DNA of 7,508 nt from Gammaproteobacteria bacterium (GTDB lineage Bacteria; Pseudomonadota; Gammaproteobacteria; Pseudomonadales; Pseudohongiellaceae). How positions within the stretch are numbered: position 1 is the first letter of the stretch; each line of letters opens with the position of its first letter. The notes under the pieces were generated by a model, which worked only from the letters and a program-made list of their open reading frames with translations, was not told the origin of the DNA and ran no database searches. Made by a program: the position numbers and the translations under genes. Shown here piece by piece: positions 7,497-7,508 of this stretch. The stretch lies in the NCBI GenBank assembly GCA_947377625.1, contig CANCGR010000530.1, forward strand, positions 1 to 7,508, given 5' to 3'.

Positions 7497-7508
7497 TAAT
7501 TAATTTTT

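Noticed and set aside
1..7508. A hidden novel system (defence, mobile or RNA-based) in the window.
   Set aside because: Almost all bases belong to two intact, ordinary core genes. No direct repeats, insertion-sequence ends, tRNA or CRISPR-like arrays were seen on either strand.

Overview
The window holds the 3' part of rpoB and the whole of rpoC, both on the + strand. These encode the two large catalytic subunits (beta and beta-prime) of bacterial RNA polymerase. Both proteins look like Bacteroidota. The beta-prime subunit carries a long extra segment before its conserved C-terminal block, neither start region relies on a Shine-Dalgarno sequence, and rpoC starts in an A-rich leader. I lean towards the Chitinophagia/Sphingobacteriia side of the phylum, but that is an impression from protein style and was not tested. 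Arginine is mostly CGT throughout, as expected for highly expressed core genes, and I saw no change in base or codon style that would suggest transfer.

Layout: 1-2946 is rpoB, in frame from the first base, with roughly 290-330 N-terminal codons lying upstream of the window. 2947-3068 is a 122-base gap containing a strong 13-bp hairpin (2959-2989), a small hairpin (3029-3047), a doubtful 21-codon reading frame overlapping the rpoC start (3023-3088) and an A-rich initiation region. 3069-7391 is rpoC, 1440 codons, intact. 7414-7454 is a convincing intrinsic terminator that ends the transcription unit. 7455-7508 is a short AT-rich tail with a possible Bacteroidota-type promoter for whatever lies downstream.

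The two products assemble with two alpha subunits and omega into core RNA polymerase. Beta supplies the rifampicin-pocket/fork region and catalytic basic residues. Beta-prime supplies the Mg2+-binding aspartate triad, bridge helix, trigger loop and two zinc sites. All key residues that I checked are present.

This is a core housekeeping region. I found no mobile element, CRISPR array, RNA gene or new multi-gene system. The points worth a second look are small: the hairpin and leader structure between the genes, the beta-prime C-terminal insertion, a leucine in the trigger loop where E. coli has methionine, and the downstream promoter candidate.
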